A stretch of DNA of 54,601 bases from Pseudomonadota bacterium (GCA_021816925.1 JAKAWQ010000019.1:1-54601); one strand, 5' to 3'; positions 32,431-42,154 are shown, counted from the stretch's first letter. The notes: generated by a model from the sequence alone, not told the origin. Numbers and translations: made by a program.

Positions 32431-33009
32431 ATGGAAAAGGACCGGTTGCTCGCGTTCACCGACGGCGTGATCGCGATCATCATCACGATCATGGTGCTCA
32501 ATCTCGAGGTGCCGCGCGGGCCAAGCCTGGCGGCGCTGGCAGCCTCGGCGCCGGTGTTCCTGAGCTACGTTCTGAGCTTCCTCTATGTCGGCATCTACTG
32601 GAACAACCATCACCATTTCTTCCATCTGGTGCGGCGGGTGAATGGCGCCGTGCTGTGGGCGAACCTCAACCTCCTGTTCTGGCTCTCGCTCATTCCCTTC
32701 GCGACCCGCTGGCTCGGGCAGTACCATTTCGCGCCCGTGCCCACGGCCGTTTACGGCGTCGCACTCCTGATGCCCGCGCTTGCGTGGTACGTCATGCAAA
32801 CAGTGCTGCTCCGCGCCGAGGGAGAGAAATCGGGGCTGGCGCGGGCGATCGGGCGGGATCTCAAGGGCAAGATCTCGCCCTTCTGCTATCTCGGCGGCAT
32901 CTTCGCCGCCTTCCTCGAGCCGCTCCTTGCCGATGCGATCTATGTGGGAGTGGCGCTGCTGTGGCTTGTCCCCGACCGGCGGATCGAGCGGCTGGTGCGC
33001 GAGCGGTAG
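32431..33009 (+). CDS. TMEM175-family (DUF1211) ion channel
   Basis: A 192-residue membrane protein with about six hydrophobic segments. The N-terminal RLLAFTDGVIAIIITIMVLNL is the bacterial TMEM175 filter helix, and LYVGIYWNNHHHFFHLV follows in the next helices. Relatives are potassium-selective channels lacking the usual GYG filter. ATG 32431 is preferred to GTG 32419. It ends convergently 25 nt from the sugar ATPase gene. Confidence 0.88.
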   Translation: MEKDRLLAFTDGVIAIIITIMVLNLEVPRGPSLAALAASAPVFLSYVLSFLYVGIYWNNHHHFFHLVRRVNGAVLWANLNLLFWLSLIPFATRWLGQYHFAPVPTAVYGVALLMPALAWYVMQTVLLRAEGEKSGLARAIGRDLKGKISPFCYLGGIFAAFLEPLLADAIYVGVALLWLVPDRRIERLVRER

Positions 33010-33033
33010 CGCACCCCAACAGGGAAACCCCGC

Positions 33034-33810
33034 TCAGACCGTGCCGCCGAGTTCGGTGGCAAGCTCGGCCAGCTCCTTGCCCCCGGCCATCAGCGCCTGC
33101 AGCGATTCGAGCGTCGCCTCGCCGCGACGGAACCGCCCCGCGATGCGGCCGCGGTCGAGCACGGTGAACTCGTCACCGACTGCCATCGCGTGGCGCACAT
33201 TGTGGGTGATGAAGATCACTCCGAGCCCTTTCTCCCGCACCAGGTGGACGTAGCGCAGCACCATCGAGGTCTGTGCAACGCCGAGCGCCGAGGTCGGCTC
33301 ATCCAGGATCAGCACGCGCGCACCGAAATAGACGGCGCGCGCGATCGCCAGGCACTGGCGCTCGCCGCCCGACAGCGTGCCCACCGCCTGGCCGGGATCG
33401 CGGAGATCGATGCCGATCCGCCGCATCTCCTCCCGTGCCACGCGGTCGGCCGAGCGGAAATCCATGATGCGGAGCGGGCCCCACGCGCGCACCGGCTCGC
33501 GGCCCATGAAGAAGTTCCGCGTGATCGACATCAGCGGCACCATCGCTAGATCCTGGAAGACGGTGGCGATCCCGGCATCGAGCGCATCGCGCGGCGAGGT
33601 GAAGCGCGCGGGCGTCCCTTCGACAAGATACTCCCCCGCACTCGGGCGGAAGACGCCCGAGAGGATCTTGATGAGGGTGGACTTGCCGGCGCCGTTGTCG
33701 CCGAGCAGGCAATGCACCTGGCTCTCCTCCAGCATGAAGGAGATCCCGGCCAGCGCGATCACGTGGCCGAAATGCATGTGCACGTCACGGGTTTCGATCA
33801 GGGATGCCAC
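33034..33810 (-). CDS. sugar ABC transporter ATP-binding protein (single domain)
   Basis: A 258-residue ATPase of the ribose/fructose (CUT2) class but with a single nucleotide-binding domain instead of the fused pair of RbsA. Walker [10 protein letters not shown], signature LSGGERQ, Walker B VLILDEP and H-loop FITHN are all present. The start is GTG 33810, 2 nt after the permease stop. It would work as a homodimer with the permease encoded upstream, as in FrcABC-type systems. Confidence 0.92.
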   Translation of the reverse strand: MASLIETRDVHMHFGHVIALAGISFMLEESQVHCLLGDNGAGKSTLIKILSGVFRPSAGEYLVEGTPARFTSPRDALDAGIATVFQDLAMVPLMSITRNFFMGREPVRAWGPLRIMDFRSADRVAREEMRRIGIDLRDPGQAVGTLSGGERQCLAIARAVYFGARVLILDEPTSALGVAQTSMVLRYVHLVREKGLGVIFITHNVRHAMAVGDEFTVLDRGRIAGRFRRGEATLESLQALMAGGKELAELATELGGTV

Positions 33811-33812
33811 GT

Positions 33813-34979
33813 TCAGCGTTCGCCGGTGACGCGGCGGCGGATGAAGTTGTTGAAGAGCACGGCGATCAGGAGAAGCGCGCCCAGGAACACGCGGAACCAG
33901 TTGTTGTTCCAGTTGGCGAAATAGATCCCCTGCTCGGCGATGCCGAAGATGAGCGCGCCGAAGCAGGCTCCCGTCGCCGAGCCGTAGCCGCCCGTGAGCA
34001 GCGAGCCGCCGATGACAGCGGCGATGATCGCCTCGAACTCCATGTCGAGCCCGCGGTCTGCCGCCGCCGAGCCGAACTCCATCACCTGCGAAATGCCGAG
34101 GAGCGCGGCGCAGAACGCCGTCGAGCAGAAGAGCAGGATCTTCACCCGCGCAACCGGCACGCCCAAACTCCGCGCGGCGTTGCGGTCCCCCCCTGTGGCG
34201 AAGATGTGGTTGCCGAAGCGCGTCGAGGAGAGGACGAAATGCGCGACGGCGGCGATTGCGATCCACCAGATCATGATCATCGGAATGCCGGAGATGAGCG
34301 GCGAGCCATCGCGGTAGGTGCCGATGAGGTGCCAGCGGGCGAGCAGGACGAAGAGCGGATGGCCGATACGCCCGCCGAGCAAAGGTGCGAGCCAGTCGCC
34401 GCGCGCGGCGTGGTTGACGCCGCTGATGATCGTCTGGTTGGTGAGCATCACCGAGACGGCAAGCGAAAGGCCGCGCAGCACGAAGAGGAAGGCGAGCGAG
34501 ACGATGAAGGAAGGAAGCCGCGTGCGCACGACCAGATAGCCGTCGAGCGCGCCGAGCCCGACCGAAAGGGCGAAGGCGAAGAGGATCGCGGTCCAGACCG
34601 GCCAGCCCCAATAGACGGCGGGAATCGCCGCCGCCATCCCGGAGAAGCCGATCATCGACCCGATCGAAAGATCGAACTCCCCGGCGATCATGAGCAGCGC
34701 CGCGGGAACGGCGATCACGCCAAGCTCGGCCGAGACGTGCAGCCAGTTCATGATGCCGTCCGGGGCGAACATACCGGAGCCCGAGGCAGCGAAGGCGAAG
34801 AAGACGAGCAGGAGCACGACGCCGGCCAGCGAGCCGAAGTCTGGACGCATGAAGAGGCGCTGCAGCGGATGGAGCGCGCGCACGCGCTCGTCCACGCGCA
34901 GCCCAGTCGCCTCCGCGGGCGCCACCCCGGGCGCCGCCGGCCGGACCGGTTCGGCCCCAGGCGCGCTCGGGTCCATCAC
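33813..34979 (-). CDS. sugar ABC transporter permease (RbsC/FrcC-like)
   Basis: A 388-residue permease with an approximately 45-residue hydrophilic Pro/Ala-rich N-terminus, then 8-10 hydrophobic segments. Family motifs are [16 protein letters not shown] and [21 protein letters not shown]. It begins 42 nt after the binding-protein gene. CUT2 systems carry pentoses, hexoses or small cyclic polyols; the actual substrate is unknown here. Confidence 0.92.
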   Translation of the reverse strand: MMDPSAPGAEPVRPAAPGVAPAEATGLRVDERVRALHPLQRLFMRPDFGSLAGVVLLLVFFAFAASGSGMFAPDGIMNWLHVSAELGVIAVPAALLMIAGEFDLSIGSMIGFSGMAAAIPAVYWGWPVWTAILFAFALSVGLGALDGYLVVRTRLPSFIVSLAFLFVLRGLSLAVSVMLTNQTIISGVNHAARGDWLAPLLGGRIGHPLFVLLARWHLIGTYRDGSPLISGIPMIMIWWIAIAAVAHFVLSSTRFGNHIFATGGDRNAARSLGVPVARVKILLFCSTAFCAALLGISQVMEFGSAAADRGLDMEFEAIIAAVIGGSLLTGGYGSATGACFGALIFGIAEQGIYFANWNNNWFRVFLGALLLIAVLFNNFIRRRVTGER

Positions 34980-35021
34980 CGGCGGCCCGACCGCGCCGGC
35001 AGACTCAGGAGCGCAGCGCGA

Positions 35022-35981
35022 TCACCTGTAGGTCCCGGCATATTTCTCGACCAGCGCGACGTTCGCCTTGGTGACGAAGCCCGGGCCAGTCAGAATCACC
35101 TTGTTCGCCGGGATCACGCCGTAACGGACATAATTGGCGAGGAAGACCACCGGCAGATAGCCTTGCAGGTACGGCTGCTGGTCGATCGCCCAACTGATCA
35201 CGCCGTCCTTGATGCCCGTGACGACCTCGGGCGCGAGGTCGAAGGTGCCGAAATAGATGTGCCCGGCGAGATGCATGGCCTTGAGCGCGGCGATCGTCGG
35301 GATCGCCGAGAGCGGCCCGAGCGTGAGCACGGCCTCGGTCTTCGGGTTGGCGCGGAGATAGGCTTCAACTTTGTTCTCGACGACGGTGGGATCCGTGCCG
35401 CTGTCGATCATCTGATGGCCGAGAGCAACGCCCAAGCCCTTGGCAAATCCCTCGCAGCGCTGCACCGAGGCCGGATTGGTGATGTAGTGATTGACACAGA
35501 GGAAGCTCTTGACGCCAGCCGCCTTGGCGCGCTCGCCGGCCAGAAGGCCCGCCGTGTAGTCGGGCTGGCCGATATGCATCAAGGCACCGATCGCCTGGGA
35601 CTGCGCGGGCGTTCCGGAATTCACTGTGATGACCGGGATGCCGCGCCGCACGGCATCGGTCAGCGGGCGCTTCAGCACGTTATAGTCGGCGATCGTGCTG
35701 ATGATGCCATCGGGGTGTGAGGCGGCGGCCTGGTCGATCAGCCGGGCCATGGTGGCGATGTCGCCGTTCGGCGGATTGCGGTACTCCACCGTAACGCCCG
35801 TCTGCTCCGTGGCAACGCGGATGCCGGTTTTCACCGTGTTCCACCAGGGATCCGAGTTCGGCGCGTGCGAGACGAAGACGAAACGAAGCTTCTTCGCCGC
35901 CGCCGCGGCTGGATGGGGAACGAGGCCGAGGGCCAACGCGGCCAGCCCGGCCAGCAGGAAAAGGCGAATTCTTTGCGCCAT
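35022..35981 (-). CDS. sugar ABC transporter substrate-binding protein (RbsB-like)
   Basis: A 319-residue periplasmic binding protein starting at ATG 35981 with a signal peptide (hydrophobic 8-20, cleavage near AAAA at 22-26). The family 1 periplasmic sugar-binding fold shows as FVFVSHAPNSDPWWNTVKTG and GIPVITVNSG. The first gene of a three-gene minus-strand operon with permease and ATPase, it has its own promoter at 36026-36053. Confidence 0.92.
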   Translation of the reverse strand: MAQRIRLFLLAGLAALALGLVPHPAAAAAKKLRFVFVSHAPNSDPWWNTVKTGIRVATEQTGVTVEYRNPPNGDIATMARLIDQAAASHPDGIISTIADYNVLKRPLTDAVRRGIPVITVNSGTPAQSQAIGALMHIGQPDYTAGLLAGERAKAAGVKSFLCVNHYITNPASVQRCEGFAKGLGVALGHQMIDSGTDPTVVENKVEAYLRANPKTEAVLTLGPLSAIPTIAALKAMHLAGHIYFGTFDLAPEVVTGIKDGVISWAIDQQPYLQGYLPVVFLANYVRYGVIPANKVILTGPGFVTKANVALVEKYAGTYR

Positions 35982-36025
35982 GGTGCTTCCTCCCGAACCC
36001 GGATATTTCCGGGCTACCCGGAGCA

Positions 36026-36053
36026 ACTATACGCCCGGGAGGAACGCCGGCAA
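36026..36053 (-). promoter_or_regulatory. predicted promoter of the RbsB-like operon
   Basis: Read on the minus strand, TTGCCG (36048-36053) and TATAGT (36026-36031) are 16 nt apart, giving a leader of about 40 nt before ATG 35981. This is one of the best sigma-70-like matches in the window. The binding-protein operon therefore need not depend on the two-component genes upstream. Confidence 0.55.
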
Positions 36054-36085
36054 AGAGAGGGCAAGGACAGAACGGCGAAGCTGGA

Positions 36086-37477
36086 TTACGGCGCCGGCGG
36101 ACAGGAGACCGATGGCTGGAACGTCACGCCAATGCTGAGGCCCGGGCAGGCGTCGTCCACGGAGAGAACGGCCTCGTGCAGGTCCGCCGCCGCCCGGACA
36201 AGGCTCAGCCCGAGGCCGCTTCCGGGCGTCGTGCGGCTCTGCTCGCCGCGATAGAATCGTTCGAAGATGCGCCCGCGCTCGGATGCCGGCACGCCGGGCC
36301 CGTTGTCCGCGACGACGAGCCGCACCGCCTTGCCGGCGCGTTCGAGGCCAAGACGGATGGTGGCGCCCGCCGGCGTGTGCCGGAGGGCGTTCTCGAGGAG
36401 GTTGGAGACCATCTGGGCGAGAATCTGCTGATCGCCCGCGATTCGGATGCCCGGAGCCACGTCAAGGACGAGGGTGTGCGTGGCTTCCTCAATGGCTGGG
36501 GCGAAGGCTTCGGCAACCGAGAGCACAAGCGCGCTGAGATCGAGCGGGCGGAAACGTGATCGCCGCGTTCCGGCCTCGAGCTCGGCGATGCGGAGCAGGG
36601 CCGCAAACGTGCCGAGGATCTCATCCGTTTCGAGGATGGCGCCGTCGATTGCCTGGCGGTATTCGGCCGCAGAGGCGGCGTGGGTGCGCGCCGTGTCGAG
36701 CCTCTGGTAGAGGCGCGCGAGCGGCGTCCGCAGGTCATGCGCGATCGCGCTCGACACTTGGCGCAAGCTTTCCATGAGGGCGGCGATGCGATCGAGCATC
36801 CGGTTGAGCGTCGCGGCGAGTTGGTCGAAATCGTCCCCCGTGCCGTGGACCGGAATGCGCTGGCTGAGATCGCCGTCGATGATGGCCTGCGCCGTGACCG
36901 CGATCGCATCAACGCGGCGTAGGAACGCGCGGCTCAGCAGGACGCCGCCGAGGATGCCGAGCAGAAGGACGAGGCCGGTGACGGAGGCGAACGCCCCAAG
37001 GATCGCTGTCTTGGCCGCGTTCGTCCGGGATAGATCGTCACCGACAGCCAGCAGCATCCCGTTGCCGAGCGCGGTGGCCAGCACGCGCACCCGTTCGGGC
37101 TGCCCGCCATGCTCGATCGCCTGTCCGCGCGCCTCGCGATTGCCAAGCGAAAGATCGATCCACCCGGGCCCGGCAAGGCCCGGCAGGTCGCCGGCGAGCC
37201 GGGCACCGCCCGCGCCTTGCAGCAGGTAGTCGAGGGATCCGGCGCCTTGCTCGCGATGGCGGATCGCGGCGATCACGCGCGTGGCGCCGAAAGCACGGAA
37301 CTCGCTCACCAGCGCCGCCGTTTCAGCGGTGATGCGCATGCGCATCTCACGATTGAGCGCGGAACTCGCGATCCAGAATACCACCGCACCCAGCAGGAGG
37401 GCAGAAGCCGAGGAGGAAAGGACGTAGAGCAGCGCGAGGCGGAAGCTCGCGGTGCGCAGGATCCTAGTCAGCCGCAC
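36086..37477 (-). CDS. sensor histidine kinase (HAMP-HisKA-HATPase)
   Basis: A 463-residue membrane kinase starting at GTG 37477 inside the response-regulator gene. A transmembrane helix at about 13-35, a periplasmic sensor region, a second helix at about 165-187 and a HAMP domain are followed by the phospho-acceptor AIAHDLRTPLARL and the ATP-binding boxes NLLENALRHTP, DNGPGVP and GSGLGLSLV. It partners the OmpR-type regulator upstream. A PepSY protein gene precedes the pair. The signal is unknown. Confidence 0.93.
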   Translation of the reverse strand: MRLTRILRTASFRLALLYVLSSSASALLLGAVVFWIASSALNREMRMRITAETAALVSEFRAFGATRVIAAIRHREQGAGSLDYLLQGAGGARLAGDLPGLAGPGWIDLSLGNREARGQAIEHGGQPERVRVLATALGNGMLLAVGDDLSRTNAAKTAILGAFASVTGLVLLLGILGGVLLSRAFLRRVDAIAVTAQAIIDGDLSQRIPVHGTGDDFDQLAATLNRMLDRIAALMESLRQVSSAIAHDLRTPLARLYQRLDTARTHAASAAEYRQAIDGAILETDEILGTFAALLRIAELEAGTRRSRFRPLDLSALVLSVAEAFAPAIEEATHTLVLDVAPGIRIAGDQQILAQMVSNLLENALRHTPAGATIRLGLERAGKAVRLVVADNGPGVPASERGRIFERFYRGEQSRTTPGSGLGLSLVRAAADLHEAVLSVDDACPGLSIGVTFQPSVSCPPAP

Positions 37478-38141
37478 GAATCGTATAGCCGGCGCCCCGC
37501 ACGGTCTCGATCAGGCTCCGCGCGGCGCCACGGTCGAGCTTGGCGCGCAGGCGTGTCATGTGCGTCTCGACGATGTTGGTGCGCGGATCAAAGTGGAAGT
37601 CCCAGACCTTCTCGAGCAGCATCGTGCGCGTCACCACCCGCCCCTGGTTCCGAAGAAGGAACTCGAGAATCTGGAACTCCTTGGGCTGCAGCTCGATGCG
37701 CCGGCCGGCGCGAGTGACGGTGCGGCTCGGAAGGTCCATTTCGAGATCGGCAACGCTGAGGATGGAGGGCGAATCCGTGAGCGGCGGCCGGCGCGCCAGA
37801 GCATTCAGCCGGGCCAGCAACTCACTGAAGGCGAAGGGTTTGACGAGGTAGTCGTCGCCGCCGGCCTCGAGGCCTGCCACCCGATCATCGATGCCAGCAA
37901 GGGTGGTGAGGAAGAGTGCCGGCGTCTGCACGCGTGCCGCACGCAAGGCCTTGACGATGCCGAGGCCGTCCAGGCCGGGCAGCATGCGATCGACCACGAG
38001 CACATCGTAGGGTTCGTTGCCGGCGAGGAACAGCCCGTCCCGTCCGCCGGCGGCATGGTCCACGACATGGCCATGCTCGCGCAGGCCCCGAACCAGGTAA
38101 GCGGTGGTGGCCGCATCGTCCTCGACCAGCAGGATCTTCAT
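37464..38141 (-). CDS. OmpR-family response regulator
   Basis: A 225-residue regulator. The receiver domain is residues 1-115 with acidic pocket Glu7-Asp8-Asp9 and phospho-acceptor Asp51 (LVVDRMLPGLDG). A winged-helix effector follows (about 130-220, ending RGAGYTIR). ATG 38141 is the start. The stop TAG overlaps the kinase start. It resembles TctD/CopR/QseB types, several of which respond to metals or organic acids. Confidence 0.93.
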   Translation of the reverse strand: MKILLVEDDAATTAYLVRGLREHGHVVDHAAGGRDGLFLAGNEPYDVLVVDRMLPGLDGLGIVKALRAARVQTPALFLTTLAGIDDRVAGLEAGGDDYLVKPFAFSELLARLNALARRPPLTDSPSILSVADLEMDLPSRTVTRAGRRIELQPKEFQILEFLLRNQGRVVTRTMLLEKVWDFHFDPRTNIVETHMTRLRAKLDRGAARSLIETVRGAGYTIRAAD

Positions 38142-38170
38142 ACGAACGGGGCCTTCCGCGACGCTGGGGC

Positions 38171-38203
38171 TGCCGGCATGCGCCTTGGTGGCACATGCCG
38201 GCA
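38171..38203. promoter_or_regulatory. inverted repeat between PepSY gene and response-regulator gene
   Basis: TGCCGGCATG (38171-38180) and CATGCCGGCA (38194-38203) are perfect 10-bp inverted repeats with a 13-nt loop in the 84-nt gap. No T-run follows on the minus strand, so it is not a classical terminator. It could be a processing or attenuation stem, or a regulator site. Confidence 0.5.
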
Positions 38204-38225
38204 TGGGCGATCCAGCGTTCCGCGG

Positions 38226-38567
38226 TCAGTCCTGGTGTTCGCCGTCGGAGCCCTGGTCACTGCCCGCCTGAACCGCCGTGACGCTGCCGGTGTTCGGGTC
38301 CACCAGCACGGTCTGGGTGCCCAGGCCGGTGGCCACTTCGACAGCGAACTGAACCGTGCCGTTCTGGTTGTCGATGCCGGCACCAACCGCATGGCCGTTG
38401 CTGTGCTGCTCGGCGGCGACAATGGCCTGAGCGAGCGAAATCTTGGCGGCGGCGATCAGAGCGGCGTCGCTCTGCCCGGCCGCCTGATCGGCGAGTGCCG
38501 TGGTGCCGAGCACGCCGCCCGCGAGGAGCGCGACCACAGCCAGGGGAAGGAGGTGTTTTGCAGTCAT
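38226..38567 (-). CDS. exported PepSY-domain protein
   Basis: A 113-residue protein with a signal peptide (residues 1-26, ending TTALA) and a PepSY fold (about 32-103: AALIAAAKISLAQAIVAAEQH, then TVQFAVEVATG, VLVDPNTGSVTAV). It ends in an acidic tail GSDQGSDGEHQD. Such proteins often precede two-component systems that sense metals or envelope state; here the regulator and kinase genes follow on the same strand. It likely modulates the kinase in the periplasm. Confidence 0.85.
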   Translation of the reverse strand: MTAKHLLPLAVVALLAGGVLGTTALADQAAGQSDAALIAAAKISLAQAIVAAEQHSNGHAVGAGIDNQNGTVQFAVEVATGLGTQTVLVDPNTGSVTAVQAGSDQGSDGEHQD

Positions 38568-38811
38568 TTCCGGTCTCCAGGTCAATCGACGACACCCTGT
38601 CGCCGAGGCGCCGACCATGCGGACGGGCCGATGGGATCCGCTGGGACCGCACCTTAATTCCTGTTTACGTGGCCCCATTGCGGACGCCGGGCGGAAACGA
38701 CGTGCACGCGCCGCAGAGGGGACCGAATTCATCAGCCGGGCCGAAGGCCACTCCCGCTGCACCACGTTCGCCTCTCCGAGCGGCGCCGCCCATGCCCCTG
38801 CCGTGCACGGC

Positions 38812-39285
38812 TCAGGCAAGCCCATCATCGCCGAGACGCTTCAGCATGAAGACGCGCTCGTATCCCGCCTCGGTGCCGCGCCCCGTCTCCTCGTAGCCGA
38901 TCGCCGCGTAGAGGCGCTGGTTCTCGACCATCGTCTGGTGCGTATAGAGGCGGATCTCGCGATAACCCCGCCGCAGCGCCTCCGCCTCGGCGAAGGCCAG
39001 CAGCCGCCGGCCGAGCCCGTGCCCCTGGCGCATCGGCGCGACCGCGACGTTGTCGAGCAGCAGATGTCCCGGCTTCGGCAGCAGCACGAGGATGCCGCCG
39101 ATGCCACCGGCATCTTCGATCACCCATACGGCACCCTTCGAAACGCGAAGCGCGTAATCGTCGAGCATCGGTCCTGGAGGCTTGCCCATGTGCGGGATGT
39201 AATGGCGATAGGCGCGCTCGACGATCTGCGCGATCAGCGGCACGTCGGCAGCGGTAGCGGCGCGGATTCGGGGATCGGCCGCCAT
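38812..39285 (-). CDS. GNAT-family N-acetyltransferase
   Basis: A 157-residue GNAT protein with an intact acetyl-CoA loop (VAPMRQGHGLGRRLLAFAE, about 82-100) and the family end ENQRLYAAIGYEETGRG. The start at ATG 39285 is 37 nt after the ThDP enzyme gene on the same strand, so they are probably cotranscribed. Substrate unknown. Confidence 0.88.
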   Translation of the reverse strand: MAADPRIRAATAADVPLIAQIVERAYRHYIPHMGKPPGPMLDDYALRVSKGAVWVIEDAGGIGGILVLLPKPGHLLLDNVAVAPMRQGHGLGRRLLAFAEAEALRRGYREIRLYTHQTMVENQRLYAAIGYEETGRGTEAGYERVFMLKRLGDDGLA

Positions 39286-39322
39286 GTTCCCTTTCGCAAC
39301 GAATGTGGGCGCCGGGCCCGCC

Positions 39323-41122
39323 TCAAACCGCCGGTTCGTAGCGTCCACCGATGACCGGCTGGCTGTGGCCAAGTCCGGGCAGCTCCCACACGCCGGCGCC
39401 GGAAGGGTTGCGGTCGGCGGCGATGTTCGCATCGATCAGATAAGGCCGGCCGGAGGCGATGCCGGCGCGGATCGCCTCGCCGAGATCGCCGGCGCGATCG
39501 ATCCTGACGCCGGCAACGCCCGCCGCGCGCGCCATGGCGGCGAAGTCGGGGTTGTAGGGCGCGCCGGTCTCGGGATCGCGGAAATCCGTCACCAGCTCGC
39601 GCCCGCCGAGATAGCCGCGTTGCAGCCCGCGGATCGACGCATAGGCGTAGTTGTTCCATACCACCCAGACGGCAGGAATGGCGTATTCCACGGCGGTGGC
39701 CAGCACGCTTGCGTGCATCAGGAATGCGCCGTCGCCGCACACGGAAACGGCGGGCCGGTCGGGCGCTGCGAGCTTCGCGCCGAGCACGCCGGCAACGCCG
39801 AAGCCCATCGGCCCAAAACCCATCGAACCGATCAGGGAATCGGGTCGCTTCGGATGGCAATACTGGATCAGCCAGTTGTGGTGGATGCCGATGTCGCTCA
39901 CCAGGATCGCATCCGCCGGCAGCGCCTTGTCGATCTCGTGCGCCGCGCGCTGCGGATTGATCGGCGAGACATCGTCGTGGAACCCGGGAGCGATCAGCGC
40001 CTCCCATTCGCTCCGATAGCGGCCGATCTCGGCAAGCCAACCGGCCCGCGAGGCGGCCGCCGCACCCGTCTCCGCCCGGCGCTCGAGCTCGGCCAGAAGC
40101 TGGCGGAGGAACGTGCGCACGTCCGCCATCAGGCCGAGCGTCACCGGATAGTTGCGCGCGATCTCGTCCGGATCGATATCGACATGGATCAGTTGGGTAG
40201 GCGGAATGGTGAAGGAATAGCCCGGGAGCCACGAGCTCGAGGTGCGGTCGTCGAAGCGCACGCCGAGCGCCAGCAGTACGTCCGCCTGCCTCGCGGCGTG
40301 GTTCGAATGATAGGGCCCGTTGCGCGCCACGAGGCCGAGTGCCAGCTCATGATCGGCCGGAATGGCGCCTTGCCCGCTCGCCGACCAGGCAAGCGGGATG
40401 CGAAGCCGCTCGGCAAGCCGCACCAGTTCCTCCGCCGCGCCTGCATATTTCACGCCTTGCCCGACCAGGATCACCGGCCGCGCGGCGCCGAGCAGCATGT
40501 CCGCGGCCTTCGCCACGCCTTCCGGATCGGCCCCGCAACGGCAGGAGATGGTTGCGCTCCAGGCCGCCGGATCGAGCGGACCCTCGGCGGCCGCCTCCTT
40601 GAAGATGTCGAACGGCACGTCGAGCACCACTGGCCCGGGCCGGCCGGTGACCATCGTTTTCCAGGCTTGGCGCACCGCGAGCGGAACCATATCGCCCCTT
40701 GTCGGCTGGAACACGCGCTTGCAGCAGGCGCGCACCGTCGAGGGAAAATCCGCCTGATAATGGCGGTAAAGCTCCTGGAAGGCGCCACGGTTGAACTGGC
40801 TGGTCGGGATATTGCCGGTGACGGCGAGGAATGGCACGGAATCGAGGAAGGCGTTGGCAAGCGCGATCGGCAGGTTGGCCGAACCCGGCCCGCAGGAGGT
40901 GAAGGTCGCGGCGGGCTTGCCGGAGACGCGGTAGAAGACGTCGGCCATGAAGCCGGCGACGCTCTCGTGGCGGACCGAGATCGAGGTGATCTCGCTCGCG
41001 CGCTCGTAGAGTGCGTCGATGAAGCTGATATTGCCGTGCCCACAAAGGCCGAAGGCGTACGGGACCTTTTCGCGGATCAGGTAATCGACGATCACCTGGC
41101 CGCCGTTCAAGCTGTTCTGCAT
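39323..41122 (-). CDS. ThDP-dependent enzyme of the acetolactate-synthase family
   Basis: A 599-residue enzyme with the three ThDP domains: N-terminal Pyr domain (AFGLCGHGNISFIDAL; catalytic-type Glu in SVRHESVAGF), central domain and C-terminal PP domain with GDGAFLMHAS...WNN. The start at ATG 41122 has a GGGAGGAGCG ribosome site. The GLCGHGN motif and strongly conserved FTSCGPGSANLPIALANAF set it apart from biosynthetic IlvB, and no small regulatory subunit is adjacent. It probably acts on a 2-oxo acid in catabolism. No exact substrate can be given. Confidence 0.85.
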   Translation of the reverse strand: MQNSLNGGQVIVDYLIREKVPYAFGLCGHGNISFIDALYERASEITSISVRHESVAGFMADVFYRVSGKPAATFTSCGPGSANLPIALANAFLDSVPFLAVTGNIPTSQFNRGAFQELYRHYQADFPSTVRACCKRVFQPTRGDMVPLAVRQAWKTMVTGRPGPVVLDVPFDIFKEAAAEGPLDPAAWSATISCRCGADPEGVAKAADMLLGAARPVILVGQGVKYAGAAEELVRLAERLRIPLAWSASGQGAIPADHELALGLVARNGPYHSNHAARQADVLLALGVRFDDRTSSSWLPGYSFTIPPTQLIHVDIDPDEIARNYPVTLGLMADVRTFLRQLLAELERRAETGAAAASRAGWLAEIGRYRSEWEALIAPGFHDDVSPINPQRAAHEIDKALPADAILVSDIGIHHNWLIQYCHPKRPDSLIGSMGFGPMGFGVAGVLGAKLAAPDRPAVSVCGDGAFLMHASVLATAVEYAIPAVWVVWNNYAYASIRGLQRGYLGGRELVTDFRDPETGAPYNPDFAAMARAAGVAGVRIDRAGDLGEAIRAGIASGRPYLIDANIAADRNPSGAGVWELPGLGHSQPVIGGRYEPAV

Positions 41123-41302
41123 TCTCGCTCCTCCCGCTCTTCGCCGCCCGCCGCCGGGGCATGCCGCCCCTCTGGGCGGCATCCGCGACGGGGCTGAAGA
41201 AATGGCTGAACCCGCGAGCGATGTCGATCCGCGCCCGAGCAACCCGTGCGGGCCGGCGGCCACGAGGGCGCCGCTCCCCGAAATGGGGATTCCGGCGCGG
41301 CC

Positions 41303-42154
41303 TCAGGACAACGGCAACTCTCCGAGCTTGCCGATGCCCGCCACGCGCCCCGGCCCGCCCACCAACGCCCGGCACCTCTCAACCGGCATCGGCCGCCCGA
41401 TCAGGTAACCCTGTACCTCGCGGTGGCCCATCTGACGCAGCATCTCGAGCCGTGCCGCCATCTCCACGCCTTCAACCAGCACGGGAATGTTGAGGCCCTG
41501 GCCGGGCGCCAGCACGGCACGCATCACCATGGTGGCGTCCGCAGCCGGCAGGTGGCCGACGAATCTGCGGTCGATCTTGATGCGATCGAACGGGAAGGAG
41601 CGTAGCGTTCCGAGCGAGGAATAGCCGGTGCCGAAATCGTCGAGCGCCACGCGCATGCCGAGCGCGCGCACCTGCTCCAGCATCTCCCGCGCACGCGCCG
41701 CGTCGCGGATCATCGCACTCTCGGTGACCTCGAGCTCGAGCCACTCTGGCGCCACGCCCGAGGCCGCCGGCGCCTCCTTTACCCGCCGCGGCAGGTCCCC
41801 CTGGTGGATCTGCACGGGCGAGACGTCGACAGCCACCGTGAGGCCGTGCAGCCAGCCTGCCGCGACCATGCAGGCCTCGCGCCTTGGCGCCAGCGCACGC
41901 TCGGAGGCGGCCGCGGCCGCAAGCTCGAGGCGGCGCCCGTTGACGCCCCCCGCGCGGTTGGCCTCGGCAAAAGCCGTCAGGATGCCCATTCGCATGCCCC
42001 GGCCGAGCGCGGCGGCCGGGCCGTTGAGCAGAGCCGCCTGGCCGAACACGATGCGGTGGGCAAAGACGCCGTCCTCGGCCCGCGCCGCCTGTGGGAAGGC
42101 CACCGCGGCAAGGGCAAGCGCGAACGCGGCCAGCCGGATGATTCGCTCGAGCAA
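41303..42154 (-). pseudogene. remnant hybrid: binding-protein N-terminus joined to a truncated EAL domain
   Basis: A 283-residue open frame, probably from TTG 42154 behind GGGAGG. Residues 1-25 are a signal peptide and about 28-75 (IVFGQAALLNGPAAALGRGMRMG and on) match the start of a branched-chain-amino-acid-type periplasmic receptor. It then jumps directly into the middle of an EAL phosphodiesterase domain (VAVDVSPVQIHQGDL, then VALDDFGTGYSSLGTLRSFPFDRIKIDRRFV, and LVEGVEM). The rest of the receptor, the membrane helix, any GGDEF domain and the ExLxR catalytic start of EAL are absent. It looks like a large in-frame deletion of a receptor-GGDEF-EAL gene and is unlikely to hydrolyse c-di-GMP. 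Confidence 0.7.

Noticed and set aside
33804-35720. 638-codon plus-strand frame opposite the RbsB/RbsC-like genes
   Set aside because: Charged low-complexity sequence antisense to a complete ABC operon.
39284-41197. 637-codon plus-strand frame opposite the ThDP enzyme
   Set aside because: Antisense shadow; the minus strand has all ThDP motifs.
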